A stretch of DNA of 64,000 nt from Lachnospiraceae bacterium (GTDB lineage Bacteria; Bacillota; Clostridia; Lachnospirales; Lachnospiraceae), in contig JAMPFQ010000001.1 of the NCBI GenBank assembly GCA_023664345.1, positions 50,482 through 114,481 of the forward strand. The letters run 5' to 3'. Below, piece after piece: positions 38,745 through 48,507 of the stretch. The stretch's first letter is position 1, and the number at the start of each line of letters is the position of its first letter. The notes under the pieces were generated by a model. The model searched no databases and was not told the origin of the DNA. It worked only from the letters and a program-made list of their open reading frames with translations. The position numbers and the translations under genes were made by a program.

Positions 38745-39836
38745 TTACTTTACGACACCTTTCTCCAGATACTCTTCCAGATTCATCCTGATATGTTCTT
38801 CTGCCCGCTCCACCGCAACTTTTTCCATATCGTGATCCACCATAAGCTTCACCAGATCCTCAAAGCTTGTCTTCGTGGGATTCCATCCTAATTCCGTCCT
38901 GGCCTTTGTAGGATCCCCCCAGAGGTTCACCACATCGGTAGGACGATAGAAATCAGGGCTCACCTCCACCAGCACCCGGCCTGTGGCCCTGTCGATGCCC
39001 TGTTCCGCCATACCCTCTCCCTGCCATTCCAGTTCGATCCCTGCATAGTGGAACGCAAGGGTCGCGAACTCCCGGACGGAGTGCTGCTCTCCGGTGGCTA
39101 TCACGAAATCCTCCGGCCTGTCATTCTGCAGGATCAGCCACATGCACTCCACATAATCCTTTGCGTATCCCCAGTCGCGAAGAGAGGACAGATTGCCCAG
39201 ATAAAGCTTGTCCTGCTTTCCCTGCGCGATGCGGGCCGCCGCAAGGGTGATCTTCCTGGTGACAAAGGTCTCTCCCCGGCGTTCGCTCTCATGATTAAAT
39301 AAAATGCCGGAACAGCAGAACATATTGTACGCTTCCCTGTATTCCTTTACGATCCAGAAGCCATACTGCTTCGCCACCGCATAGGGACTGTAAGGGTGGA
39401 ACGGGGTGGTCTCTTTCTGAGGAACCTCCTCCACCTTGCCGTAAAGTTCGGAAGTGCTGGCCTGATAAATGCGGCAGGTATCCGCCAGACCGCAGAGCCT
39501 GACCGCCTCCAACACCCTGAGAACGCCTGTGGCCACCACATCCGCCGTATACTCCGGCACATCAAAACTCACCTGCACATGGCTCTGGGCCGCCAGATTA
39601 TAGATCTCGTCAGGCCGCACTGCTCCGATGACCTGCATCAGGCTCATAGAATCGCTTAAATCCCCATAATGCAGATAAAAATGCGGATTCCCTTCCAGAT
39701 GGGCGATCCGTTCCCTGTAATCCACGGACGAGCGGCGGATCATGCCGTGGACCTCATACCCTTTTTCCAGTAAAAACTCCGATAAGTAGGAACCGTCCTG
39801 CCCTGTGACTCCGGTGATCAACGCTTTCTTTGTCAT
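38745..39836 (-). CDS. gmd: GDP-mannose 4,6-dehydratase
   Basis: The 363-aa SDR enzyme converts GDP-mannose to GDP-4-keto-6-deoxymannose. Signatures: [20 protein letters not shown] at the N-terminus, [17 protein letters not shown] and [21 protein letters not shown] (catalytic Tyr/Lys). ATG 39836 follows AGGAGG. It forms an operon with fcl. Confidence 0.96.
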   Translation of the reverse strand: MTKKALITGVTGQDGSYLSEFLLEKGYEVHGMIRRSSVDYRERIAHLEGNPHFYLHYGDLSDSMSLMQVIGAVRPDEIYNLAAQSHVQVSFDVPEYTADVVATGVLRVLEAVRLCGLADTCRIYQASTSELYGKVEEVPQKETTPFHPYSPYAVAKQYGFWIVKEYREAYNMFCCSGILFNHESERRGETFVTRKITLAAARIAQGKQDKLYLGNLSSLRDWGYAKDYVECMWLILQNDRPEDFVIATGEQHSVREFATLAFHYAGIELEWQGEGMAEQGIDRATGRVLVEVSPDFYRPTDVVNLWGDPTKARTELGWNPTKTSFEDLVKLMVDHDMEKVAVERAEEHIRMNLEEYLEKGVVK

Positions 39837-39967
39837 TTTGTATTCCTCCTGTTATCTTCACACTTTCCAACATGCCGCCTGCGGCGGCACAAACCAATCC
39901 CACGGAATCTGTCGATTCCGGGAAGAATGCCTGCCCAAAGCGAACTTGTTCGCTTGGCATTCTTCAG

Positions 39968-40035
39968 TGTGAGACTTAGAATTTCTCCGCGAAACAGCCT
40001 TTGCTGTGAGCGGTTAGAAATTCTTCTCACACTTC
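39968..40035 (-). repeat. Dispersed hairpin repeat at the SNF2 stop codon, copy B
   Basis: Nested inverted repeats AGTGTGAGA/TCTCACACT and GAATTTCT/AGAAATTC with an inner CAGC..GCTG. The right half matches 16759-16790. It ends at the TAG of the helicase gene, as copy A does at the GH28 stop. The preceding bases (39923-39965) hold another hairpin, GAATGCC/GGCATTC. Confidence 0.75.
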
Positions 40036-43000
40036 CTACCCCAGCAGTTCCAGCAGATCCTCCCTGCTCATGCTGACGATACCGCCGTTTTCCCCACTGA
40101 GGATCTTCTCCGCCAGGTTCCGCTTTTCCTCCTGCATCCGAAGTATCTTTTCTTCTATGGAATCTTTCATGATCAGTTTATATACGGAGACCGCTCTGGT
40201 CTGCCCGATGCGGTGCGCCCTGTCAGTGGCCTGATCCTGCACCGCCAGATTCCACCACGGGTCATAATGGATGACAATATCCGCGCCGGTCAGGTTCAGA
40301 CCCGTTCCGCCCGCTTTCAGGGAGATCAGGAACAGCGGCGTGGGATCCGTGTTAAAACTCCTTACCAGTTCCAACCGTTTCTCTTTGGCTGTCTCCCCGG
40401 TGATCTTATAGTAAGGGATCTGCTGCTTCACAAGATCTTCCTCCAAAAGTTCCAGCATGGACACAAACTGGGAAAACAACAGAATCTTATGCTCCCCCTC
40501 GATGGCGCTCCGGATCAGGTCCATGCAGGCGGCCCGCTTTGCCGACTCCCCGCCGTAATCTTCAAAAAGCAGGGACGGGTCGCAGCAGATCTGCCGAAGC
40601 TTTGTGAGTTCCGCAAGCACCTGTATCTTGTTTTTCCTGTAATTCTCTTCCGTCTGCTTTTCCAGCATCTTACGCATATGGACGACCTGTCCGTCATACA
40701 GCTGCTGCTGTTTTTCCTCCATCTTCGCGTAGTATGTTTCTTCCAGTTTCTCGGGCAAGTCTTTCAGCACATCCCCCTTTAACCTGCGGAGAATGAAAGG
40801 GGAGACCATTCTTTTCAGACGCTTCGCGGCGTCCGCGTCCTGGTTTTTGACGATGGGCGTTTCCAGTTCCTTTTTAAAGGTCTCATACCCATATAAAAAG
40901 CCCGGCATCAGGTAATCAAATATGCTCCACAGCTCGCTCAGCCGGTTTTCGATGGGCGTTCCCGTCAATGCGTATTTTACCCTGCTTTTGACAATCTTAA
41001 CGGACTTTGCCGCAGCGGTGGAGTGGTTCTTGATAAACTGCGCCTCATCGATGACCTGATAGGAAAACTGCCTGCCCTCATAATCGGCAATATCCCTTTT
41101 CAGCAGATCATAAGAAGTCACCAGGACATCCCAGCTTTTATATCGGTTCAGGATCTCACGCCGCTGCGCCTGACTTCCCACGATCAGGCCCACGGACAGT
41201 TCCGGCGCGAACCGTGTGAATTCCTCCTGCCAATTATACACCAGCGAGGCAGGCGTGACGATCAGGGCAGGCGCTTCCAGCTTTCCCTCATTCCTCGCCG
41301 CCAACAGCACCGCGATCACCTGCAGCGTTTTTCCAAGTCCCATATCATCCGCCAGAATGCCGCCAAACCCGCTGCTCTCCAGAGTGCAGAGCCACCTGTA
41401 GCCATGCTTCTGGTATTTGCGCATGACAGGGCGCAGCGTCCCGGGGATCTCATGTTCGGAATCCTCCACGGTCTTAAAATTTTTGATCAGCTTCTTAAAA
41501 TGAGAGTCACGGCTGGTATAGATCCCGTCGCACTGCTCCAGCATCTTGTCCAGATAAAGGGCGCGGTAAAGGGGCAGCTGCATCTTCCCTTTTACAAATT
41601 CTTTTGGAGATACATGCATGGCCTCCAGCATTGCAGCGAGTTCCTCCAGGCTCTGCTCCTCCAGGTTCAGGAAATCGCCGTTTTTCAGGCGGTAATATTT
41701 TTTCTTCCTGCGGTAATGGTTCAGGATATCCAGCAGTTCTTCCTGACTCAGTTCCTCCGAGCAGATCTCCAGATCCATAATGCCGCTGCCTATGGAAACG
41801 CCCACTGTCACCGGCACTGCCTTGCGGATGCGCAGCCTGCGGAAGCTGTCCGTGGTCTGCACCTCGCCAAGCCGCATCAGTTCTCCGATGCCGCTCTCCA
41901 GCACGGTATAGATTCTGTCCACATCCTCACCGCAGTGGAACAGTCCCTTTTCCACATCTTCCTCCGGAAATAGCTGCTGTACACAGCCCAGCGCCCCCGT
42001 TTCCCGCTCCACATCACGGAAGCGTTCCTTTCGGGCCGTGCCCTTAAGCCAGTCCATCACATCGCATTCCACATCGCCATATCTGGCTTTGGCGCGGCAG
42101 GTAATATTTTTCTGCTCCGCATCCAGATAAAATACGAACTCCACCTCCGGCGGAAGGTACTTCTGGATCGTCTCCCTTCCCTGCTCCGTGACCGTGGCGT
42201 ATTCTTTCAAAATGGGGAGCACCCGATAATAAAATTCCGAGAGATACCTACGTCCGACCTGCATGGAGATCTCACCGTCCTCGGCTGTTTCCAGGAGCGG
42301 CTGCAGATTTTTCAGTTTCTCCGGATCGATGCGGTTCAGGGAATCTTCCGCAAAATAATACTGATGGTTCAGCCCCATGAACAGTTCCGGCGCGTTCCCC
42401 CGGATGCGCACCCCCTGAAAAACGCCCTTTTCGTCCGTCTCCTGGGTCAGCACAAGTTCAATCTCCGGATCTGCCTCCTGAAACCGCAGCATGGTCTTAC
42501 GCGTTTTCCCGCTGCTCTTGTCCGCGAACTGGATCCTCTCTCCTTTTGCCATCTCAAAGAAATCATCCAGACGTTTCCCATACAAAAAAAGTTTCCCCTT
42601 GATCGTCTCCGCGATATTCTCATATGCACGGAAACTTCTCTGGGAATGCATTTCTCTCCTGCGTTCTTCCGTAACAGCCTGACGTATGAACTGATAAAAT
42701 TTCTCCGAACGGTCGTCAAACCGCGCCGCGGAAAGATCGATCTCCGTCTTCGTCCCCAGCGCCAGCCGTTCCTTTGCCTCCACACCGGATACCAGCAGGG
42801 GCAGGCTTTTCACCTGGTAAAGCTTGTCCTTTCCCATCCTGGCTCCCAGCTTCAGGCCATCGTAATCCAACTCCAGCGTCGGCTCCAACTGGATGCGGGA
42901 TATCTTATCCGGCTCTTCTTCGGCACTGTTCCAGGCTCTCAGGTTGCGGAAATCATAAAGCATTCTCTGGGCATAGCTGTCCGTGGCATCCCCGACCGCT

Positions 43001-43791
43001 CCCTCCCGCAGTCTTTTCTGCAGCAAAAGCAGCAGACCGATCACATGGACGCAGGGACGTGTCTCTTTCTTCCTGACAGAAAACCCGTGATCATATGGAC
43101 TCCGAACATTATTATAATCGTAGTAACATTTCCTTGCCCCGCATTCAGCGTACCGGACACTTTCTTTATCAAAACAGACGGTGACCCATTCCTCTGACTC
43201 CGGAGCATTCCCGGTCCGTATGCTCCCTTCGGCGATCCCGATCAGTTCACTGGCGCCTGCCTTATCGGGATACCCCATCTGCAATCCTTCCAGGACAATC
43301 CTGCCCTCCCTGATCATTTTCAGGGCAGCCTCACAGGAATCCTCGTAAAAGACAAAGTTCCTGGTCATTTCTTTTAAGTCAAAATACTCGTACTCATCCG
43401 GATCGCTTTCCCGACCGTCAGACGCCGTCTCTTTGTCGTCCAGAAGCGTCCATCTGTGAGAAAAAGGATAGATCCTCTTTGGCACATCCTTTTCTTTTTT
43501 CCTGCTGCCCTCTCCGGTCTGCGGCTGTCTGCGGCCTTCTTCCTCCGCGATCGCGTACAGGACAGCGGCCATATGCCTGCAGCGCCTGCCACCCGACGCG
43601 TCCCGACAGTCACAGTAAAGACGGGGATGCACCCTGTCTGTCAGATATACCTCTACATCATGCTTTTTCGAACCGACGACTTTCGCCTGATAGGTACCGC
43701 CCCTGTGCAGCAGTTCCCCCACACAGCCGGTCTGGTAATACTCTTTTCCCTGCGCCAATACCTGTTCGTTGAATAGGTAATCCCATCTCAT
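40036..43791 (-). CDS. SNF2-family ATPase with SWIM zinc finger
   Basis: The roughly 1251-aa protein has an N-terminal SWIM finger (CDC...CRHMAAV, about residues 50-75), a long middle region of the SNF2-associated type, and a C-terminal SNF2 motor with GGILADDMGLGKT (Walker A lysine about 820), DEAQ box (VIDEAQFIKN), SLKAGGTGLNLTGADIVIHYD and DRAHRIGQT. It is likely a DNA translocase/remodeller of unknown target. The second ATG (43791) has GGAGAAAG as a site; the first (43806) has none. It is flanked by unrelated sugar genes. Confidence 0.9.
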   Translation of the reverse strand: MRWDYLFNEQVLAQGKEYYQTGCVGELLHRGGTYQAKVVGSKKHDVEVYLTDRVHPRLYCDCRDASGGRRCRHMAAVLYAIAEEEGRRQPQTGEGSRKKEKDVPKRIYPFSHRWTLLDDKETASDGRESDPDEYEYFDLKEMTRNFVFYEDSCEAALKMIREGRIVLEGLQMGYPDKAGASELIGIAEGSIRTGNAPESEEWVTVCFDKESVRYAECGARKCYYDYNNVRSPYDHGFSVRKKETRPCVHVIGLLLLLQKRLREGAVGDATDSYAQRMLYDFRNLRAWNSAEEEPDKISRIQLEPTLELDYDGLKLGARMGKDKLYQVKSLPLLVSGVEAKERLALGTKTEIDLSAARFDDRSEKFYQFIRQAVTEERRREMHSQRSFRAYENIAETIKGKLFLYGKRLDDFFEMAKGERIQFADKSSGKTRKTMLRFQEADPEIELVLTQETDEKGVFQGVRIRGNAPELFMGLNHQYYFAEDSLNRIDPEKLKNLQPLLETAEDGEISMQVGRRYLSEFYYRVLPILKEYATVTEQGRETIQKYLPPEVEFVFYLDAEQKNITCRAKARYGDVECDVMDWLKGTARKERFRDVERETGALGCVQQLFPEEDVEKGLFHCGEDVDRIYTVLESGIGELMRLGEVQTTDSFRRLRIRKAVPVTVGVSIGSGIMDLEICSEELSQEELLDILNHYRRKKKYYRLKNGDFLNLEEQSLEELAAMLEAMHVSPKEFVKGKMQLPLYRALYLDKMLEQCDGIYTSRDSHFKKLIKNFKTVEDSEHEIPGTLRPVMRKYQKHGYRWLCTLESSGFGGILADDMGLGKTLQVIAVLLAARNEGKLEAPALIVTPASLVYNWQEEFTRFAPELSVGLIVGSQAQRREILNRYKSWDVLVTSYDLLKRDIADYEGRQFSYQVIDEAQFIKNHSTAAAKSVKIVKSRVKYALTGTPIENRLSELWSIFDYLMPGFLYGYETFKKELETPIVKNQDADAAKRLKRMVSPFILRRLKGDVLKDLPEKLEETYYAKMEEKQQQLYDGQVVHMRKMLEKQTEENYRKNKIQVLAELTKLRQICCDPSLLFEDYGGESAKRAACMDLIRSAIEGEHKILLFSQFVSMLELLEEDLVKQQIPYYKITGETAKEKRLELVRSFNTDPTPLFLISLKAGGTGLNLTGADIVIHYDPWWNLAVQDQATDRAHRIGQTRAVSVYKLIMKDSIEEKILRMQEEKRNLAEKILSGENGGIVSMSREDLLELLG

Positions 43792-43890
43792 GTGCTCTTT
43801 CTCCATTGGATCAGTGTAATATGTATTCGGAGTGATCTAACAGTCTTATCATAGCACAATATTGACTGGAGGGCAAATTCCATCAGGCTT

Positions 43891-44838
43891 TCATTTATTT
43901 TTTCCAAACAATTCTTTAAAATCCGCTGCCGCAAGGATACCACATACGATCACGACTGCCGCGCACAGGATCGTCACTGGCGTCAGGACACTGGTATCAT
44001 GCAGGATCAAAACCGTAAATACGATCGCCCACGCTGAATAAGAAACATTCAGAGCCATCGCTTTAGATGCCCCGATCGTTGCGATCGCTTTATAATAAAA
44101 CAGATAAGAAACGGTTGCAAAAAGAGCCGCCAGAACGATCGTAGGCAGTAACCAGCCCGTTCCGCCGCTGAACAGGCTGGCTGTAAATTTCCACCCTCTC
44201 AGGACAGGCAGGATAATGACTCCATAAACCAATGCCGATGTGGCCTGGCGGATCTGAAGCGCATACTCGTCTTTCACCTCCGGATCCTGCAGGCATTTTG
44301 CCAGGATCACAGCCTCTATTCCCCATCCAAAAGCACACAACAATGCGCCTATAACGCCAACAACAAAATTTGACATATCCAGCTCGGGAGAATAGCTGAG
44401 CCCATATACGCCAAACAATGTTACCAACAGCAATACCCATCGATACCACTGCATTTTTTCTTTCAGGAAAATATATGCTAACACTGCACCGATCGCCGGA
44501 AAGATCGCACTTGCCACGGCGCCGATGGATGCCCCCATGTAATTGACAGCCAGAACATATCCTGTCATGCCCACAGGACCTCCTATCACTGCCGCGATAA
44601 CGACAAATTTCCCGCTTTTTGTCCTTGCCAGCGCGTGCCATACATCTTTCAGGTTGCCGCGGATGCCATTGTAAGCCGTTGCCCAGACTGCGGAAAATGC
44701 ATCATGCAAAAAGGTGCTGACAAACGGCGCCAGGAAAACCGCCTGCTCCGTTGACACAAACGGCGTCATCGCCAATGCGATTCCCAAAACGATCGTCTCC
44801 AATGCCCATGTGATCCCTGCTATAATGCCATATACCAT
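43891..44838 (-). CDS. DMT/EamA transporter, LicB-like choline permease
   Basis: The 315-aa protein has ten hydrophobic segments of the drug/metabolite transporter superfamily, with GASIGAVASAIFPAIGAVLAY. By context (last of four lic1-like genes) it probably takes up choline for surface decoration, as LicB does in Haemophilus and pneumococcus. ATG 44838 follows GGAGG. A general DMT role is possible. Confidence 0.75.
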   Translation of the reverse strand: MVYGIIAGITWALETIVLGIALAMTPFVSTEQAVFLAPFVSTFLHDAFSAVWATAYNGIRGNLKDVWHALARTKSGKFVVIAAVIGGPVGMTGYVLAVNYMGASIGAVASAIFPAIGAVLAYIFLKEKMQWYRWVLLLVTLFGVYGLSYSPELDMSNFVVGVIGALLCAFGWGIEAVILAKCLQDPEVKDEYALQIRQATSALVYGVIILPVLRGWKFTASLFSGGTGWLLPTIVLAALFATVSYLFYYKAIATIGASKAMALNVSYSAWAIVFTVLILHDTSVLTPVTILCAAVVIVCGILAAADFKELFGKNK

Positions 44839-44862
44839 TTGTTTTGTCCTCCTTACACCTTT

Positions 44863-45777
44863 TCACGACTGTTTTATATTCTGATATTCCCTGATACTGT
44901 TCTTCAGCCTTGCATATCTTTCATCTGCCCAATCTTCCATGGGCTGTCCGTCATATGGAACACGGGCCTTTGCCCACAAAGTCCATAAATAATCCACATA
45001 CACCTTATTGGCAAGAAAATGCTTCCAGTCAACATCGCCGACCTCACGCCCCAGATACTCTTCCAATATCCTTTCATCCAGGGCATGATCATAGCCTGCT
45101 TCGATGGAAACATCTGCAAGATCCCATATCCCGTCATTCATGCCCGCATATTCCCAGTCTATCAGGTACATTCTTCCTGTTTTCCCCTGCGTTACCCAGT
45201 TCTCGCACAACGCATCGTTATGACATGGTACAATGTTGATATCACAGGTTCTGTCGATCTCCGCCTTGATCCGCATCACGGCATCTTTGATGTCGGCATA
45301 GTCTTCATACATTTCCACATTGTTTTCCGCAATGATCTTTTCATAACCCGCAGCCATATCAAACACATCAAACGGAACTCCCGTATCAACGCCGCTGGCA
45401 TGAAGCTTTTTGAATATTGCCGCCATTTGTCTGATATGGATCTCTTCCCTGAGTGATTCTGCTGACATAGTGATCGCATCCGGTATATACTCTGTCACCT
45501 TTGCGCCATCATCGCCAAAATACAGACATCTGGCATCAATGTCCAGTTCACATGCAAGCTGCGTGCTTATTTTCTCATCTGCACGAACGATCAGTTCCTC
45601 TGTCCCGTCTCCGGGGATCCTCACCACATATTCCATACCGTTATCCATGGTCACATGATATGTATGGTTGGTAAGGCCTCCCAGTCTTTCTATTTTATGG
45701 CAGACGCCCCCCCCAATTACACTTTTGCACAGTGCCCGGACTCTTTTCAGATCCGCCTCGATGATCTTGCTCTCCAT
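44863..45777 (-). CDS. LicA-like choline kinase
   Basis: The 304-aa phosphotransferase has GGLTNHTYHV, the Brenner motif PCHNDALCENWV (about residue 190) and the metal-binding LIDWEYAGMNDGIWDLADV. These match bacterial choline/ethanolamine kinases of the LicA family. A run of eight G (45707-45714) at codons 22-24 makes the frame slip-prone close to the start; it is in frame as given. ATG 45777 follows AAGGAGAG. It lies two bases after the nucleotidyltransferase gene. Confidence 0.85.
   Translation of the reverse strand: MESKIIEADLKRVRALCKSVIGGGVCHKIERLGGLTNHTYHVTMDNGMEYVVRIPGDGTEELIVRADEKISTQLACELDIDARCLYFGDDGAKVTEYIPDAITMSAESLREEIHIRQMAAIFKKLHASGVDTGVPFDVFDMAAGYEKIIAENNVEMYEDYADIKDAVMRIKAEIDRTCDINIVPCHNDALCENWVTQGKTGRMYLIDWEYAGMNDGIWDLADVSIEAGYDHALDERILEEYLGREVGDVDWKHFLANKVYVDYLWTLWAKARVPYDGQPMEDWADERYARLKNSIREYQNIKQS
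45707..45714 (-). repeat. G8 tract near the 5' end of the choline kinase gene
   Basis: Eight G on the coding strand encode the Gly-Gly-Gly of SVIGGGVCHK. The gene is in frame at eight; a change of one base would stop it early. Confidence 0.9.
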
Positions 45778-45779
45778 TT

Positions 45780-46652
45780 TCAGACTCTCCTTATTTTTTT
45801 TGTCTCATAAACATATTCATACCGATCCCGCCCTGCTGAAAACATGAATCCCGCGGCTTCATTATCAGAATCCCTGAATGCGCGGATATCGGTTATATCA
45901 GCTTCCCGGCACTGTAATTTTGCCGCTGTCGCTTTCAATATTTTTGACCGTGTATCCTCTATATAGCTGTTGTCAAACATCCTGAGTTCGTCCAGTGTAT
46001 CGAACTCAAATATATCGTTTTCAGGATACTTGCGGATCTTCAGTTTCAGTTCGTCCAGATGCGCCATGTAAATGCTTTCCCACAAAAGAGCCCGTGTCTC
46101 AGGCTGTTCATATACTTTTTCCAGGATCTCCATAAACTTTCTGCTGAATCTCTCATCCCAAAAAGCATGCCCCAGCATATACCATGCATCTCGTCCGCCC
46201 ACCGTCACCTGATCGATATATCCCGCCGGATCTTCCCGAAGACACCATTCGGCTGTGTCACCGTCAGCATATACAGCGGCATAATACGCTTCAGAGACTT
46301 CGCTCTCAAACGGATTCTGAGAAAAATAATTATCCGAAGAACAGATATAGGTATTTCCCAGATAACGCCTCACGGCGTAAATGCTTGCGTTATTGTTCCT
46401 GGATAAATAATCTTTATTTTCAACTATGTTCACCCCGAACTTATCCTTAAGATATTCAAATTGTTCTTTCCTATAGCCCACAACAAGTATGACCTGGCTT
46501 ATCCCGGCTTCGTGCAGCTGCCTGATCTGCCGCTCTATCAGGATCTCGCCTTTTACTTCTATGAGCGCCTTGGGCATTTCATAAGATAATGGCGCAAACC
46601 TGCTTGACGTACCGGCTGCCATTATCACGGCGTTATCAACCTTATATGACAT
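45780..46652 (-). CDS. LicC-like phosphocholine cytidylyltransferase
   Basis: The 290-aa NTP transferase has NAVIMAAGTSSRFAPLSYEM and PKALIEVKGEILIERQI, as in LicC, which makes CDP-choline. The last 60 residues (ILKATAAKLQCREADITDI...MFSAGRDRYEYVY) resemble the linker and first strand of the kinase domain of the upstream fusion protein, as if this gene derives from such a fusion. ATG 46652 follows GGAGGGAAAGG and overlaps the fusion gene by 11 bp. Confidence 0.8.
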   Translation of the reverse strand: MSYKVDNAVIMAAGTSSRFAPLSYEMPKALIEVKGEILIERQIRQLHEAGISQVILVVGYRKEQFEYLKDKFGVNIVENKDYLSRNNNASIYAVRRYLGNTYICSSDNYFSQNPFESEVSEAYYAAVYADGDTAEWCLREDPAGYIDQVTVGGRDAWYMLGHAFWDERFSRKFMEILEKVYEQPETRALLWESIYMAHLDELKLKIRKYPENDIFEFDTLDELRMFDNSYIEDTRSKILKATAAKLQCREADITDIRAFRDSDNEAAGFMFSAGRDRYEYVYETKKIRRV

Positions 46653-48411
46653 CCTTTCCCTCCATTTCCGCTTTCGCCAGCTTATGATATTCTTTCGCGT
46701 ATCTGTACTGACGCAGGGAATATTCGCCAAATTCCACTCCCAGATTCCTTTTATACTCACACCAATTGCTCCAGAGAAGACCGCAGGCCGCTATATAGCA
46801 ATATATCTTTGTATGGACATCAAACGGGCAGCTGCCTTCAAAATAAAGGTCGATCAGTCTGTCGATCTGCTCCTTGTCATATAAAGAATAAATACAGAAC
46901 ATGGCAATATCCACATGCGGATCCTGCATTCCCGCATATTCCCAATCTGTCAGCTGAAGATGCAGTTCTCCCTCCACATTATCATCGAACAGGAAATTGT
47001 CCGGCACTGCATCAATATGCGTAAGTACCCTGTCCGTCACATGATCTTCTATAAATTTCCTCAGTGAGAAAACATTCTTTTTCGTCTGTGCGTAGTCTTT
47101 ATATATAGATGGCTGACCGTCCCATAAAGACTCATAAAAGTCAATCTTCCCGAAAATATCAAACTCATGCCCTACTGACAGCCTCCGATCATGAAAGCTT
47201 TTCAGCTTCCGCATGCAGGCCTTAAGATCATCCATGTTAAAGGGATCACAGCCTCGCACCCTTTCAATGTACCGCATGATCTTATACCCGTTTACAGGAT
47301 CCACATATACGGGATCATCACAAAAACCCATACCCGATATTGTGTTGTAAACTATTGCCTCTTCCCGCCTGTTGATCAACTGATCCGTACCCTCTCCGGG
47401 AATCCGCATGATATACTTGCTTCCTTTTGCGGTGAACAGGAAAGATCTGTTGGTCATCCCTTTCTTCAGCACTTCAATATCGCTTATCTCATCCGTACTT
47501 ACATCCAACACTTCCGAGATCACGGAAATGGCATCCGATCTTAATTGGTTTGAACCCTCGTCCAGTTCACGCAATTGTTCATAGGTATTGATCTCCACCA
47601 CATCGGCTGCATGCACCACCCGCGCCTGAACGATCATCCGATCCTTTTCATACAGGGCTTCTTCCCAGAATGAACCGTCATACCTGCTGCTGGAACATAA
47701 TTGCCTGATTCTTTCCCTTACCACACATGCAGTTTCTTCTGTAAGATAGGATATCCCGATCATGGCATTGCCGCCGACCTGGTCCGGGACCACGACCAGT
47801 TCCATTTTACGGTTCACGCGCACATCACTGTCATTATCTACAAGATCGGATACCATATACCATGAATACAGTTCGTTTTGTCTGAAAGGATTCCTGTCAC
47901 ACCATACATCACATGGAACGATATATGAGTTTGACAAATGCTCTGATACCAGGTTCAGGGAATGAAGGTTGTTTTTCGCCGCATAGGAATCATTTACTAT
48001 CAATTCCACATTAAATTCGTCTATCAGATACTCAAACTGCTCTTTCATAAATCCGACTACAATATATATTTCCCTGATGCCAACCTCATGGAGATGCCGG
48101 ATCGTCCTCTCTATCAACGGTTCACCATTAACTTCCATCAGCGCTTTGGGACATTGCGTGTTGATCGGCACCATCCGCATCCCAAACCCGGCCGCAAGGA
48201 TAACGGCATTCCTTGGCGCCTTGTCCTGAAACTCTTTCCGGGCTTTATCCGTCAGCCGGATGCTGTCATCAAGATATCCTTCCTTTATCAGATCCCGGAG
48301 CGAACGGTTGACAACGCCCAGTGAGTGCCCGCAGGATTCGGACAGCATCCGCTGGTTAATAAATGGTTCCTGTAACAGCTTTGATAAAATATCCCGTTCT
48401 TGTTTGTTCAC
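46642..48411 (-). CDS. Fusion: winged helix + LicC-like cytidylyltransferase + LicA-like kinase
   Basis: The 589-aa protein has three parts. Residues 1-65 are a winged helix-turn-helix (SKLLQEPFINQRMLSESCG). Residues 68-290 are an NTP transferase (AVILAAGFGMRMVPIN, PKALMEVNGEPLIERTI). Residues 310-580 are a choline-kinase-like phosphotransferase (THIDAVPDNFLF, LTDWEYAGMQDPHVDIAMF). It could couple choline activation in one chain, and the wHTH may regulate transcription. It starts with GTG 48411. It is first of the four lic1-like genes. No LicD-type transferase is in the window. Confidence 0.8.
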   Translation of the reverse strand: MNKQERDILSKLLQEPFINQRMLSESCGHSLGVVNRSLRDLIKEGYLDDSIRLTDKARKEFQDKAPRNAVILAAGFGMRMVPINTQCPKALMEVNGEPLIERTIRHLHEVGIREIYIVVGFMKEQFEYLIDEFNVELIVNDSYAAKNNLHSLNLVSEHLSNSYIVPCDVWCDRNPFRQNELYSWYMVSDLVDNDSDVRVNRKMELVVVPDQVGGNAMIGISYLTEETACVVRERIRQLCSSSRYDGSFWEEALYEKDRMIVQARVVHAADVVEINTYEQLRELDEGSNQLRSDAISVISEVLDVSTDEISDIEVLKKGMTNRSFLFTAKGSKYIMRIPGEGTDQLINRREEAIVYNTISGMGFCDDPVYVDPVNGYKIMRYIERVRGCDPFNMDDLKACMRKLKSFHDRRLSVGHEFDIFGKIDFYESLWDGQPSIYKDYAQTKKNVFSLRKFIEDHVTDRVLTHIDAVPDNFLFDDNVEGELHLQLTDWEYAGMQDPHVDIAMFCIYSLYDKEQIDRLIDLYFEGSCPFDVHTKIYCYIAACGLLWSNWCEYKRNLGVEFGEYSLRQYRYAKEYHKLAKAEMEGKDVI

Positions 48412-48507
48412 GCTCTTCTAGTCTCCATTTTTCATGAATTTTATTAATTCAAATATCATGAACATAATACTATCACAATGCCACTGATAATGCAAGCTTT
48501 GTTTTCA

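Noticed and set aside
46642-48411. Plain transcription regulator
   Set aside because: Only the first 65 residues are a winged helix; the remaining 520 have two complete enzyme-type domains.
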